Shown: positions 24,688 through 34,079, counted from the stretch's first letter. The stretch is 64,000 nucleotides of DNA from Streptomyces phaeolivaceus (GCF_009184865.1 NZ_CP045096.1:5332001-5396000); one strand, 5' to 3'. Notes: generated by a model from the letters alone, not told the origin. Made by a program: numbers and translations.

Positions 24688-25737
24688 TCAGGAGCCCCGG
24701 CCCACTTCCTCCAGCGGAGCCGCCGCGCCCGCCCCCGCTCCGCCCCCGCTCTCCGCCCCCGGATAGAACTGCGCGTACCACCGCCGCAACGCCCGGATCC
24801 CCTTCTCGTGCGGAAGCAGTACCGGCCGGGCCTGATGGATCTTGTGGTCCCAGATCCGTACCTCCTCGCGCACCTCCCCCAGCGCCTCGGCCCGGAAGAC
24901 GAGCTTCAACAGGGGGGTGAGGAAGGGCAGTCGGGCGGGCTTGCGCAGGTAGTACAGCATCCGCAGCTCGCTGGTGCGGTCGTCGACGGGGGTGCTGAGC
25001 GCGACGGCGGTCACCGACAGCACCGGCCCGTGGGCCCGGACGACCATCACCCCCGGCCCGTACATGAACGCGTCGAACGTGTTGTGGATGTCCCACCCGA
25101 GGACGCGCCGGCTGATCGTCCCGCGCGCCTCGGCGAACGGCCCGTCCTCCCGCCACTCCTGGACCGGCGGTTCGCTCTGGCCGTGGATGTAGTGGAAGTG
25201 GGACTCGTCGACGATGTTCTCGCGCATCTCCTGGATGTGGATCCGCGCCCGGCACGTGTCGTCGACGGGGGAGGAGAACCGCCGTGACCCCGTCTCCTCG
25301 ATCTCCGGCACCTCCCACGCGGGTTCGCCCGGTCCGGCGTACACGAACACCAGCCCGCTGTGCTCGCGCACCGGGAACCCGCCGATCGACACCTTGGGCG
25401 TCCGGACGGCGAACGGCGCCTCCACACAGCGCCCGTCCGTCCCGAACCGCCAGCCGTGGAACGGGCACTCCACCGTCCCGTCCACGACCTTCCCGCCGAC
25501 GCCCAGATGGGCGCCGTAGTGCGGACAGTGCGCGTCCCGCACGGCAGCCCGCCCGTCCGCCCCGCGAAAGGCGATCAGCGCCCGCCCGAAGTAGTGCAGG
25601 GCGACGACCTTCCCCGCCCGCAACTCCCGGCTCCGCAGCACCGCGTACCACCCGTGGGGCACGCTCGGCATCGGGTACTCGTCGGCGCGCGGATCACGGA
25701 CCAGGCTGCTGTCATGACGCCGCCGACGTATTCGCAT
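24688..25737 (-). CDS. Rieske [2Fe-2S] non-heme iron oxygenase
   Basis: 349 residues. The Rieske cluster ligands are in CPHYGAHLG and CPFHGWRF (about residues 71-95). The mononuclear iron site begins with ENIVDESHFHYIHG (about 168), the Asp/His-x-x-x-x-His signature of ring-hydroxylating oxygenase alpha subunits; the layout resembles ketosteroid 9-alpha-hydroxylase-type enzymes. The partner reductase is not in the window. ATG at 25737 is the longest start; an internal Met about 22 residues in (PMPSVPHGW) is a possible alternative. The substrate is unknown. Confidence 0.88.
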   Translation of the reverse strand: MRIRRRRHDSSLVRDPRADEYPMPSVPHGWYAVLRSRELRAGKVVALHYFGRALIAFRGADGRAAVRDAHCPHYGAHLGVGGKVVDGTVECPFHGWRFGTDGRCVEAPFAVRTPKVSIGGFPVREHSGLVFVYAGPGEPAWEVPEIEETGSRRFSSPVDDTCRARIHIQEMRENIVDESHFHYIHGQSEPPVQEWREDGPFAEARGTISRRVLGWDIHNTFDAFMYGPGVMVVRAHGPVLSVTAVALSTPVDDRTSELRMLYYLRKPARLPFLTPLLKLVFRAEALGEVREEVRIWDHKIHQARPVLLPHEKGIRALRRWYAQFYPGAESGGGAGAGAAAPLEEVGRGS

Positions 25738-25878
25738 GGGCCGATGCTAACGGTGGTTGTGATCCACCGGCCTCAACATGTCTGAACAGTAAGAAAGTTG
25801 AGAGCCGCGTCTGCCTCTGCCGTCGTCGCTGCCGCGGTCGGTCGAGTGGGGTCCTCGCGGTCGGTCGAGTGGCCGCCG

Positions 25879-27096
25879 CTACGACGGCATCCCGAAAGCC
25901 GCCACCATCACCCCCGTCGCCACCTTGTTCATGTCCTTCCCCTTGGCGTCGGTGGAGTTGACGCCGTAGACGAGGGTGCGGGTGCCGTCGCGGGTGGAGG
26001 CGATGGCCGCGTTGTAGCCCCAGCGCCCGCCCGTCTTGCCCCAGACCTCCCGCCCGCCGAGCACCTTCCTGGCGAGGCCGACGGCGTACTCGGCGGGCTT
26101 GCCGGTGAGATGGTCGGCCACCTCCGGCACCGTGAACATCTCCTCCAGCAGCGGCCCGCGCGGCACGACCCGCCCCCCGAACAGCGCCTTCGTGAACCGT
26201 TCCAGATCGGCCGTGGTCGAGATGAGATCCCCGGCCGCCCACCCGTCCGTCACACCCCACACGGTGACGTCCCGCAGCCCGGTCGTCCCGTCGTCGAGCG
26301 TCATCCGCTGGTAGCCGTGGTTGTGCGGTCCGACGATCCGCGCGTCGGTCCCCGGCAGATACGTGTCCCGCAGCCCGAGCGGCCTCAACACCCGCCGGGT
26401 GACCTGCTGTTCGTACGACTCCCCGGTCACCCGCTCGATCAGCAGCCCGGCGACCGTGTACCCGATGTTGAGGTAGTGCTGCGCCTCGCCCGGTGCGAAC
26501 TCCGGCTCCTTCGCCGTCGCCGAGCGCACCATCTCCGCCGGGTCATGGATCCGGAAGCGGTTCGCGTACGCCCCCTCGACGGTCGACCACGGGAAGTCCG
26601 GCGCCGGGATGCCGTGCGTGTGATCGAGCAACTGCCGGACGGTGACACCGCCGTACGACGCCGGAATCAGCTCCGGCAGATACGAACGGGCGCTGCGGTC
26701 GAGGTCGACCTTCCCCTCGGCGGCCAGCAGCAGCACCACGGCCGCCGTGAACACCTTGGTCACGGACCCGGCGCGGAAGCGGCCCTTCGGATCGGCAGCG
26801 CGCCCGCTCGCGAGGTCACGCACCCCCGCGCTGCCCCGCCACACCCCCTCGCTCCCCCCGACCCGGACGAGCGCGGCGGTCGCGTCGGCGGACGGCAGCC
26901 CGGCGAAGGCGGTCTCCAGGGCGGCGGCCACGTCGGGGTCGATCCCCGACCGGACCGCCGCCCCGGAGACCGAGTGGGGCGAGGCCGAGGCGACCGTACG
27001 GGGCGAGGCGGAGGCGGTGGCCGGCAGGGTCGTGGACCCCGCGGCCACCCCGAGGACGAGGGCGGCGGCGAGCAGCGTACGCGTGGTGCTCTTCAT
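25879..27096 (-). CDS. Secreted serine hydrolase, beta-lactamase/DD-peptidase family
   Basis: 405 residues with a Sec-type signal (KSTTRTLLAAALVLGVAAG, cleavage after ATASA). It is a class C beta-lactamase-like fold: SVTK with the nucleophile serine, YLN as the second motif, and WGKTGGRWGY as the KTG box. Such enzymes act as D-alanyl-D-alanine carboxypeptidases, esterases or beta-lactamases outside the cell. ATG at 27096 is chosen over an in-frame start 26 codons upstream because it begins the signal peptide. It lies downstream of the two-component genes on the same strand, with 118 bp between. Confidence 0.9.
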   Translation of the reverse strand: MKSTTRTLLAAALVLGVAAGSTTLPATASASPRTVASASPHSVSGAAVRSGIDPDVAAALETAFAGLPSADATAALVRVGGSEGVWRGSAGVRDLASGRAADPKGRFRAGSVTKVFTAAVVLLLAAEGKVDLDRSARSYLPELIPASYGGVTVRQLLDHTHGIPAPDFPWSTVEGAYANRFRIHDPAEMVRSATAKEPEFAPGEAQHYLNIGYTVAGLLIERVTGESYEQQVTRRVLRPLGLRDTYLPGTDARIVGPHNHGYQRMTLDDGTTGLRDVTVWGVTDGWAAGDLISTTADLERFTKALFGGRVVPRGPLLEEMFTVPEVADHLTGKPAEYAVGLARKVLGGREVWGKTGGRWGYNAAIASTRDGTRTLVYGVNSTDAKGKDMNKVATGVMVAAFGMPS

Positions 27097-27214
27097 GGTC
27101 GGCGGCACGGTCAACTCCGTTGATGAGAGCCGGTGTTGTGGTCGGCTCCATCCTTCTGACCGGCGGCTTCGCACGGATCGCCCGCACAGGCGGTGTCGGG
27201 GAGGCCGGCGGAGG

Positions 27215-28093
27215 TCAGCCCCTCGCCCGCGCGGGGGAGGACCAGGGCCGGAGGGCTCCCCCGGACGGGGGAGGCGTGGGGCCGACCGGGGGACCCGCGA
27301 CCTCTGGGGACGGGTCCCCCGCCGCGATCAGCCCCGTCTCGTACGCGCAGATCACCGCCTGGATACGGTCCCGCAGCCCGAGTTTGGCGAGCACGTTGCC
27401 GACATGGGTCTTCACCGTGTGGTCGCTGACGACCAGTTCGGCGGCGATCTCGGCGTTCGACAGCCCGCGCGCGAGCAACAGCAGGGTCTCCCGCTCGCGC
27501 CCGGTCAGTACGTCGAGCCGTGGGTCGGGCAGCCGGGCCGGGGCGGGCGCGGGCCGCGTGTACTGCTCCACCAGCCGCCGGGCCACGGAGGGCGCCAGCA
27601 GCGAGTCGCCCCGCGCGACCACCCGTACGGCGTGCACGAGATCGTCCCGCCGCACATCCTTGAGCAGGAACCCGCTGGCCCCCGCGTGCAGCGCCTCGTA
27701 CACGTACTCGTCGGAGTCGAAGGTCGTGAGCATCACGACCCGGCACCCGCCGCCCGCACGTCCCGCACGTCCCGCACCGCCCGCACGTCCCGCACCGCCC
27801 ACACCGCTCGCATGTCCCGCACGTCCCGCACCGCCCACACCGCTCGCATGTCCCGCACGGCTTGCATCGCCGGTGCCGTCCGCCCCGATGGCCCGGCAGG
27901 CGGCTATCCCGTCCATCCGGGGCATCCGGATGTCGAGCAGCGCCACATCCGCGCGATGCTCCCGCACCGCCGCCACGGCCTCGGCGCCGTCCCCCACCTC
28001 CGCGACGACCTCGATGTCCGGCTGGACGTCGAGAATCAGCGCGAACCCACTGCGCACCAGCTCCTGGTCATCGGCCACGACCACCCGGATCAC
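27215..28093 (-). CDS. NarL/LuxR-type response regulator with Gly-rich insert in the receiver
   Basis: 292 residues. The receiver begins [20 protein letters not shown], with phospho-acceptor Asp in [12 protein letters not shown] Gly/Ala/Arg-rich insert of about 47 residues then precedes the next strand VVMLTTFD. The receiver lysine is in FLLKDV. The LuxR helix-turn-helix is [18 protein letters not shown]... and [22 protein letters not shown] at 28093 overlaps the kinase stop in GTGA, so the two are coupled. The insert contains a perfect 36-bp tandem duplication. Apart from the insert all key residues are present. Confidence 0.92.
   Translation of the reverse strand: MIRVVVADDQELVRSGFALILDVQPDIEVVAEVGDGAEAVAAVREHRADVALLDIRMPRMDGIAACRAIGADGTGDASRAGHASGVGGAGRAGHASGVGGAGRAGGAGRAGRAGGGCRVVMLTTFDSDEYVYEALHAGASGFLLKDVRRDDLVHAVRVVARGDSLLAPSVARRLVEQYTRPAPAPARLPDPRLDVLTGRERETLLLLARGLSNAEIAAELVVSDHTVKTHVGNVLAKLGLRDRIQAVICAYETGLIAAGDPSPEVAGPPVGPTPPPSGGALRPWSSPARARG
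27752..27868. repeat. Tandem repeat insertion in the receiver domain
   Basis: Two perfect 36-bp copies (27782-27817 and 27818-27853, beginning cgcacgtcccgcaccgccca) flanked by shorter related pieces. Each copy encodes the 12 residues [12 protein letters not shown] on the minus strand. The unit is in frame. Confidence 0.95.
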
Positions 28094-29364
28094 CGCCCGA
28101 CCTCCGCCGCGGGCCCCACGGCCGCCCTGGGTACCGGTACGGGTATCCGCACCCGCACCTCGAACCCGCGCCCGCCCGGCCCCGCCCCCATCTCGGCCGT
28201 ACCCCCGTGCGCGGCGGCCCGCTCCCGCACCCCGACGAGCCCATGCCCATGTCGAGGCCCGTGCCCGTGCCCGTGCCATCCGGGCCCACCGCCGTACCCG
28301 GCCCGGGGCCCCCGCCCGTCGTCGACCACCCGCACCACCAAGTCCTTCTCCTCATAAATGAGTTGTACGGAGACCGTACGGGCACCCGCATGCCTGACGG
28401 TGTTCGTCAGCGCCTCCTGGACGATCCGGAACACGGTCGCCCCGACCCCGCCCGGCAACTCCCGCTCGGACCCCTCCACTTCGTACCCGACCTCAAGCCC
28501 ACTGCCCCGCACCCGATCGAGCAGCGAGGGCAACTCCCGCACCCCCGCCAGAGGTTCAAGAGGCGAGAACCCGGCCCCATACCCCTCCTCCCCCTCCCTC
28601 TCCTCCCTCTGCTCCCCGTCCTCCCGCAGAACGCCGAGCATCCGGCGCAGCTGGAGCATGGCGTCCCGCCCGGTCTCGGAGATCGCGTCGAAGGCGGCCT
28701 CGGCGCGCTCCGGAGCCGTGCGCACGGCGACGGGCCCGGCCTCCGCCTGCACGATCATCAGGCTGACGGCGTGGGAGAGGATGTCGTGCATCTCCCGAGC
28801 GATCCGGGCCCGTTCACGCGCGGCGGCCCGCTCGGCCTCGACGCGGTGGGCGCGCTGACGGGCGTCGGTGTGCCGCCCGAAGACATAGGCGGCGGCGAAC
28901 ACGAAGGCGGAGAAGGTGAGTTCACGCACCGACCGGGTGTTGAGCCACACCCCGACGGGCACCGCGACACTCACCAGCAAGCCGCTGACGAGCCGCGTCC
29001 GAGGCGGCGACAGCACGGCGATCGTGTAGACGACGACGAGCCCGTTGTACGGCAACGGCTGCCCCGGCCCGTCCAGCGCCAGCTTGTACACCATGCTGGT
29101 CACCAGGACCGCCAGCAGCACGGCGAACGGCGCCCGCCGCCGCCACACCAGCGGCACCACGGTGAGCGTCGTCAGCCCGTACGCCGCCCAGGTCGCCGGC
29201 GCCAGCCCGGCCGCCCGAGGCACCACGAACGGCATCGTCATGGCCCCCTGCACCAACAGAGCGACCCCGACATCCACCACCCACGGATACCCGTCGGCAA
29301 GCCCCCGCGCCCCGCGGACTCCCTGTACTCCCCGTACTCCCCGAACTCCCCGTATGCCCTTCAC
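28090..29364 (-). CDS. NarL-type sensor histidine kinase
   Basis: 424 residues. A short N-terminal Gly-Val-Arg repeat is followed by four or five membrane helices (to about residue 150). Then come the phospho-acceptor box [18 protein letters not shown] with the His, the N-box [18 protein letters not shown]1 VVDDGRGP and G2 [16 protein letters not shown] His/Gly-rich ATP-lid segment ([14 protein letters not shown]) could bind metal. GTG at 29364 is favoured because the helices begin soon after; the frame extends much further upstream but overlaps the divergent gene. It is coupled to the response regulator by a 4-base overlap and divergent from the EACC1-caspase pair. Confidence 0.9.
   Translation of the reverse strand: MKGIRGVRGVRGVQGVRGARGLADGYPWVVDVGVALLVQGAMTMPFVVPRAAGLAPATWAAYGLTTLTVVPLVWRRRAPFAVLLAVLVTSMVYKLALDGPGQPLPYNGLVVVYTIAVLSPPRTRLVSGLLVSVAVPVGVWLNTRSVRELTFSAFVFAAAYVFGRHTDARQRAHRVEAERAAARERARIAREMHDILSHAVSLMIVQAEAGPVAVRTAPERAEAAFDAISETGRDAMLQLRRMLGVLREDGEQREEREGEEGYGAGFSPLEPLAGVRELPSLLDRVRGSGLEVGYEVEGSERELPGGVGATVFRIVQEALTNTVRHAGARTVSVQLIYEEKDLVVRVVDDGRGPRAGYGGGPGWHGHGHGPRHGHGLVGVRERAAAHGGTAEMGAGPGGRGFEVRVRIPVPVPRAAVGPAAEVGR
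29318..29353. repeat. 9-bp tandem repeat at the kinase N-terminus
   Basis: Four copies of actccccgt with single-base variants. On the minus strand it encodes the [13 protein letters not shown] run directly after the kinase start. In frame. Confidence 0.9.
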
Positions 29365-29515
29365 GAGCAGCCACCGTAACGGCCTGACTGCCCCAACTCC
29401 CCTCCAGGGAATCGCCCCTGAGTCGCCATCACCTCGCACACGGGTCTGGGCCGTACCCCACCCCGTACTGCACACTGTCCTGCACGAGATCGAGGCACAA
29501 CGGGCGGGGGACGAC

Positions 29516-29959
29516 ATGACAGTCACGGGCGTCATAAACGACTCAAACGGAACGAACGGCACGCTGGACATAACGCTGAGGCTGCTCGCCGCCGATGCCG
29601 CCGCCGATGCCGCCGCCGACGGCATCACCGTCACCGCGATCCAGGAGGACGACCTGTCCGTACTCCGCCGGGGCCTCGTCGCCGAACCCGAACTGCGCGG
29701 CCGGGTCCGCCTGGTGACCGGGGCGCCGGAGGAAGGGCAGATGGGGTCCGGCATCGAACTGCTGGCGATAGCCATCGGCGGCAGCGGCGCCGTCACCGCC
29801 CTCGTCCGCTCGCTCCCCGCGCTGCTCAAGGCCCGGCGGGCGGCGGCCACGGTGGAGCTGACGCTGCCCGACGGCCGCACGGTGAAGGTCACCGCCGACT
29901 CCGCCGACGACGCCCACACCCTCCTCGACGCGGCGCTGCGCGACCACCGGCAGCCGTGA
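29516..29959 (+). CDS. Effector-associated constant component EACC1-like protein
   Basis: 147 residues. The C-terminal part matches the EACC1 pattern: EEGQMGSGIELLAIAIGGSG and VTALVRSLPALLKARR, then a short beta region VELTLPDGRTVKVTADSAD. EACC1 proteins are small constant adaptors encoded next to variable effectors in actinobacterial conflict systems. The N-terminus has an imperfect ADAAADAAAD repeat. The stop overlaps the start of the caspase-like gene by four bases (GTGA), fixing them as a coupled pair. Upstream, 151 bp separate it from the divergent histidine kinase. Confidence 0.8.
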   Translation: MTVTGVINDSNGTNGTLDITLRLLAADAAADAAADGITVTAIQEDDLSVLRRGLVAEPELRGRVRLVTGAPEEGQMGSGIELLAIAIGGSGAVTALVRSLPALLKARRAAATVELTLPDGRTVKVTADSADDAHTLLDAALRDHRQP

Positions 29960-32415
29960 CACCGAGACTGCCGGACCCCCGGGGTTCCCGCGCGGTCCTC
30001 GTCGGCACCTCCCGCTACGACAGCGACCTGCCCGACCTCCTCGCCGTGCGCAACAACCTGGAGGTCCTTCAGGAGTTGCTGACGTCCGACGCGTTCGGCG
30101 GCTTCCCGCGCGAGCGCTGTGAGGTGGTCCAGGACGTGCCGGACCCGCGCGCGGTCTGCGCGACGATCCGGGAGGCGGCCATGACCGCCACCGACACCCT
30201 GCTGGTCTACTTCTCCGGGCACGGCGTCCTCAACGACGACCTGAAGCTCCATCTGGCGCTGACGGGCACGGACGAGAGCGATCTGCGGTGGACGTCGATC
30301 CCGTTCGAGGCGATCCGGGAGATCCTCGAAGCGTCACCCTGCCCCAACAAGATCCTGATCCTGGACTGCTGCAACAGCGGCCGGGTCCTGGACACGCTCA
30401 TGGGCGACGGCCCGGTCCCGGCCGAGGCCCTCACCGTCCGCGGCACCCACATCCTCACGTCCTCCGCGAACGCCCCCTCCTACGCCCCCGTCGGCGAGCG
30501 CTACACCGCCTTCACCGGCGAGTTCATCCGCCTCCTCCGCGACGGCCTCCCGAACGGCCCCGACATCCTCCCCCTCAGCACCCTCTACACCCCCCTCGCC
30601 GACGCCCTGATCCACCGCGGCTACCCGTCCCCACGCCAGCAGAGCTCGGACGGGCACGCGCGGTTGGGGTTGGTGCGGAATCGGGGGGCGGTGCCGGCAG
30701 GGGTGGAGGCCGCGGAGAAGAGGGAGGTGACGGCTGACGACCGTCCCCCGAACGGAGAGGTCCGGTTCGCACCTAGCCTCGTCTTCCATCGGATTCGAAA
30801 CTGGGGCATCGGGCTGCCGCTGTCCGTGGGCCTGCTGCTCGTGGCCGGCCCGTTGCTGCCGGAAGAGGGCAAGGACATCGATCCGGCCAACTGGCGCCAC
30901 TCGGCGGCGATCGTCGCGCTCGTGGGCATCCTGTTCGTCATCGCGGCCCTCGGGAAACGAAACCCGGGCGGCTATTCGCTGGTGGTGAGCTCCGACGGCG
31001 TCGAGGTGCAGTACGGGGATTCCGAGCACTTCTCCTACCCGTGGCACAGGATCAGCCGGGCCTGGGTACGGCAGCGACCACCGAGTCGACTGCGCGGCCC
31101 GCGCTACGACCTCATGGTCCGCCCGATGCCCGGCGTCTTCTCGCACACGGCGAGCCGTGGTGCGCCGGGCCCCCGCCAGGACGACACCGGGGGCACCCTC
31201 CGCTTCGCGGACCTGCACAGGCTGCGGACGACCCCGGAGGCCGTCGAGGCAGCGCTCGCCCTGTACGGCGGCGCGGCATGGACCCCGAGCCCCGGCATCG
31301 CCGCCGAACGGGCCCCGGCCGCCGGTGGGGAGCGGGTCTTCACCGCCGACCGCCGCGTTCTCGCGGTCGTGGCGGTGGTGTGCGCGGTCCTGGGAGTGGA
31401 CGCCGTTCCGCTCGACGTGCTCGTCCGCCCCATGGAGATCTTGTCCGCGCTCATGCCGCTGATCAACTGCACGCTGTTCCTGGGCGCGGCTTGGTTCGCC
31501 GCGTCGCGCTTCGTCCGACCCGCACGGCTGGTGGTCGGTGCCGCGGGACTGACCCTGACCCGGGGACAACTGGAGATCGCGTACGCCTGGTCGGAGATCG
31601 AGCGCATCGGCATCGTCAACTGGCCACGCGGAGCCCGCTACTTCGGGCTGTTGGTGGTTCGGCCGACCGAGAGCGTCACGGGCGGCATCGACCGTACGAA
31701 CATGCTCCTGCCCAAACTGGTGCCGGGTGCCCTGACCCTGTGTCCGCTCCTGGAAGTCACCCATGACCGGAGGCTTCTGGAGGCCGCGCTCGCGCGATTC
31801 GCTGACGAAGGACAACTCGCCGTGCAGGGCGAGGCCTGGCTGCGGACGTCCCCCGGGAGACCCGCGCCGGCCGGGGCCGGTGTCACCTTCCGGGGCCGTC
31901 AGCCCGCGCAGGTCTCCGCAGTCGTGGGCTCGGCACTGCTCGCCCCCTTGGTGGTCAACGGGCGGGTGGCCGAATGGGAGCATGCCCCGGCCTGGGTACC
32001 CGTCCTGGACGGGCTGCTGCTGCTCCCTCTCTTCGTCTTCGGCCTCGCCGGGTACTTCCTCACCGGCCGCCATCACGTCCATGTCCATGTGGGCCCCGCC
32101 GGTCTGACCCTCCGGGCCTTCGGCAGCCGTCGGCTCCACATCCCCTGGGGCGACGTCGACCGCATCGGTATCGTCGTCCGCCCCGAACCTGAGGAACACG
32201 CCCTGGTCCTATGGCCTCGCCATGGCGCCGTTATTCCCCGGGCGTTGTGGCTCCCCACCCAGAAGCGTCACGGCGGCCTGCGCCTGCTCACCCTCCAGGA
32301 CTTCCGGATCGACACCACCCCGGAAGCCCTGGACCAGGCCGTAGCCCGCTACGCAGGCCGCCGCCACACCCACATGGCACAGCTCCGCCAGACGGCCCCG
32401 AAGAGCAAGAACTGA
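29956..32415 (+). CDS. Caspase-like peptidase, EACC1-associated, with triple TM/PH-like C-terminus
   Basis: 819 residues. The N-terminal caspase-fold peptidase (about 8-250) has the His in YFSGHGVL (His89) and the Cys in LILDCCNSG (Cys139), an intact catalytic dyad. From about 270 the chain holds three similar units, each a pair of hydrophobic helices followed by a beta-rich stretch with a central Trp and I-x-R motif: YPWHRISRAWVR, YAWSEIERIGIV and IPWGDVDRIGIV. These look like bacterial PH-like domains. The protein would be membrane-anchored with a cytoplasmic protease. By analogy with other caspase effectors it probably cleaves proteins on infection or damage, causing dormancy or death; the trigger is unknown. 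GTG start overlaps EACC1. Confidence 0.85.
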   Translation: MTPRLPDPRGSRAVLVGTSRYDSDLPDLLAVRNNLEVLQELLTSDAFGGFPRERCEVVQDVPDPRAVCATIREAAMTATDTLLVYFSGHGVLNDDLKLHLALTGTDESDLRWTSIPFEAIREILEASPCPNKILILDCCNSGRVLDTLMGDGPVPAEALTVRGTHILTSSANAPSYAPVGERYTAFTGEFIRLLRDGLPNGPDILPLSTLYTPLADALIHRGYPSPRQQSSDGHARLGLVRNRGAVPAGVEAAEKREVTADDRPPNGEVRFAPSLVFHRIRNWGIGLPLSVGLLLVAGPLLPEEGKDIDPANWRHSAAIVALVGILFVIAALGKRNPGGYSLVVSSDGVEVQYGDSEHFSYPWHRISRAWVRQRPPSRLRGPRYDLMVRPMPGVFSHTASRGAPGPRQDDTGGTLRFADLHRLRTTPEAVEAALALYGGAAWTPSPGIAAERAPAAGGERVFTADRRVLAVVAVVCAVLGVDAVPLDVLVRPMEILSALMPLINCTLFLGAAWFAASRFVRPARLVVGAAGLTLTRGQLEIAYAWSEIERIGIVNWPRGARYFGLLVVRPTESVTGGIDRTNMLLPKLVPGALTLCPLLEVTHDRRLLEAALARFADEGQLAVQGEAWLRTSPGRPAPAGAGVTFRGRQPAQVSAVVGSALLAPLVVNGRVAEWEHAPAWVPVLDGLLLLPLFVFGLAGYFLTGRHHVHVHVGPAGLTLRAFGSRRLHIPWGDVDRIGIVVRPEPEEHALVLWPRHGAVIPRALWLPTQKRHGGLRLLTLQDFRIDTTPEALDQAVARYAGRRHTHMAQLRQTAPKSKN

Positions 32416-32515
32416 GCGTTTGTGAAGAATCGGGGCGCAGCGCTCGCCGACCCTCGCGGAGCCGTCGGCCCGGGGGCATGATGGCGGTCCAGGGGCCGAG
32501 ACCGAGGGGGCAGCC

Positions 32516-32704
32516 ATGAGGAACGAGCCGTACACAGCCGTCCTGCTCAAGTTCATCGTGGTGGTAGGCCTGCTGTACATGCCGGTCCTGGTCTTCCACC
32601 TGGGCACCTGGCTCCCGTTCGCCGGAGCCAGCGCCTACCTCCTGTGGGAACTCCGCCGCCTCCACAACGCCCTGGAGTCGGCCCGGAGCGACTCCGTACG
32701 CTGA
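32516..32704 (+). CDS. Small two-helix membrane protein
   Basis: 62 residues with two hydrophobic helices (AVLLKFIVVVGLLYMPVLVF and WLPFAGASAYLLWELRRL) and a short charged tail. ATG at 32516 has a GAGGGGGCAGCC stretch just upstream. It lies 100 bp after the caspase-like gene on the same strand and could be an accessory, but the gap and lack of a recognisable family leave that open. Confidence 0.6.
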   Translation: MRNEPYTAVLLKFIVVVGLLYMPVLVFHLGTWLPFAGASAYLLWELRRLHNALESARSDSVR

Positions 32705-32740
32705 CCAGCGGGACGCCGACGGACGCCCGCCCCGCACCGC

Positions 32741-33895
32741 TCAGCGCACGTCGGTAGCCGTCGGCGGCGCGGCCGTGCTCAACCGCCGTACGAGCCGCGT
32801 GGGCACGAGCGTCGTCCCACGCCCCTCCGGTTCCGGCCCCGCCGACCCCCCATCCGCACCTTCGACGCCGACCGCACCCGCACTCGTCCCGGCATCCACT
32901 CCCTCCCCCTCCCCCTCCCCTTCCCGCATCTTGCGAAGCACCCCCTCCACACACAGCCGCCCCACCTCCGCGAAGTCCTGGTGGACGGTGGTGAGGGGCG
33001 GCAGGAAGGACGCGGCCTCGGGGATGTCGTCGAAGCCGACGACACTGACGTCCTCGGGGACGCGGCGCCCCCGCTCGTTCAGGGCCCGCAACAGCCCCAG
33101 CGCCATCTGGTCGTTCGCGACGAACACGGCCGTACAGTCCGCCTCCTCGGCGATCCGCAGCCCGGCCCGGTACCCGGACGCAGCCGACCAGTCCCCGCGC
33201 ACGAGGGGCGGCGCCTGCGGGACACCCGCCTCGGCGAGCGTGTCCCGCCACGCGTTCGCCCGCCGCTGCGCCGCGAACGAGTCCTCCGGCCCGGCCAGAT
33301 GCCACACCGTCTCGTGCCCCAGCTCCAGCAGATGCCGTACGGCGTCCCGCGCGCCCCCGGCCTGGTCGGTGTCGACGACGGTGTACCGGTCCCCGGCGTC
33401 GGAGTCGGCGACCACGACCTGCACCCCGGGCGGCACGGACACGGTCGCCGCGTCCAGCAGATGGACCTCCATGATCACGATCACCGCGTCCACGGCCAGC
33501 TCCCCGAGCCGCGAGAACGCCCCGTTCACCTCGTCCTGCGTCGGCACGGCGACGGGCAGCAGCGTGACGGCGTACCCCTCCCGCGCGGCGGACGTGGCGA
33601 TCGCGTCGAGCGTACGGATGTTCCCGAGGGTGGAGAGGGAGAAGGTGATCACGCCGAGCGTCCGGAACTCCCCGCGCCGCAGCGCCCGCGCCGCGCTGTT
33701 GGGCCGGTAGCCCAGCTCCCGCATCGCGTCGAGGACCTGCTGCCGGGTGTCCTCGTTGACCCCGGCGAACCCGTTGGAGACGCGGGAGACGGTCTGCGCC
33801 GAGACCCCGGCGAGCCGCGCGACGTCCCCCATGGAGGGCCCTTGCCGGGGCCGGGCGCCACGCCGCCTCGCCGTACGCCCGCCGGTCACGTCCAC
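32741..33895 (-). CDS. LacI-family transcriptional repressor
   Basis: 384 residues. The LacI helix-turn-helix GDVARLAGVSAQTVSRVSNG is followed by the hinge GYRPNSAARAL and a periplasmic-binding-protein-like sensor domain with VVDTDQAGGARDAVRHLLEL and SVVGFDDIPEAASFLPPLTT. The C-terminal linker has Glu-Gly and Ala-rich runs. It is divergent from the GH30 glycosidase gene at 34223; a 32-bp perfect palindrome between them is the probable operator. It likely represses the glycosidase until a released sugar binds the sensor domain. Confidence 0.92.
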   Translation of the reverse strand: MDVTGGRTARRRGARPRQGPSMGDVARLAGVSAQTVSRVSNGFAGVNEDTRQQVLDAMRELGYRPNSAARALRRGEFRTLGVITFSLSTLGNIRTLDAIATSAAREGYAVTLLPVAVPTQDEVNGAFSRLGELAVDAVIVIMEVHLLDAATVSVPPGVQVVVADSDAGDRYTVVDTDQAGGARDAVRHLLELGHETVWHLAGPEDSFAAQRRANAWRDTLAEAGVPQAPPLVRGDWSAASGYRAGLRIAEEADCTAVFVANDQMALGLLRALNERGRRVPEDVSVVGFDDIPEAASFLPPLTTVHQDFAEVGRLCVEGVLRKMREGEGEGEGVDAGTSAGAVGVEGADGGSAGPEPEGRGTTLVPTRLVRRLSTAAPPTATDVR

Positions 33896-33942
33896 CTGGG
33901 TTCCCCCGACTCTTCCGCCTAGCCCGGAACAGCGTGCCGCTC

Positions 33943-34000
33943 TCTTCGCTGATCGCTCCGCTGACTCTTCGCTGATCGCTTGGCTGACTCTTCGCCGATC
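33943..34000. repeat. 23-bp direct repeats upstream of the LacI gene
   Basis: Two and a half copies of tcttcgctgatcgctccgct-gac (23 bp) between the lacI-type gene start and the palindromic operator. They probably lie in its leader or promoter. Confidence 0.85.
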
Positions 34001-34047
34001 TCCGACGAGTCCTTGACCGCCGCGATTCGGACAGTGTAGACATCCGG

Positions 34048-34079
34048 CTCAGTGAATGTTTACGTAAACATTCACTGAG
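34048..34079. promoter_or_regulatory. 32-bp perfect palindromic operator
   Basis: The left half is CTCAGTGAATGTTTAC and the right half is its exact reverse complement. The core TGTTTACGTAAACA has the symmetric CG centre typical of LacI-family operators, including the usual Streptomyces carbohydrate regulators. It lies 152 bp upstream of the lacI-type gene and 143 bp upstream of the GH30 gene. Confidence 0.88.

Noticed and set aside
24688..25737. Rieske oxygenase as part of a biosynthetic cluster
   Set aside because: No reductase, ferredoxin or other pathway gene adjoins it; the neighbours are a broken kinase and a serine hydrolase.
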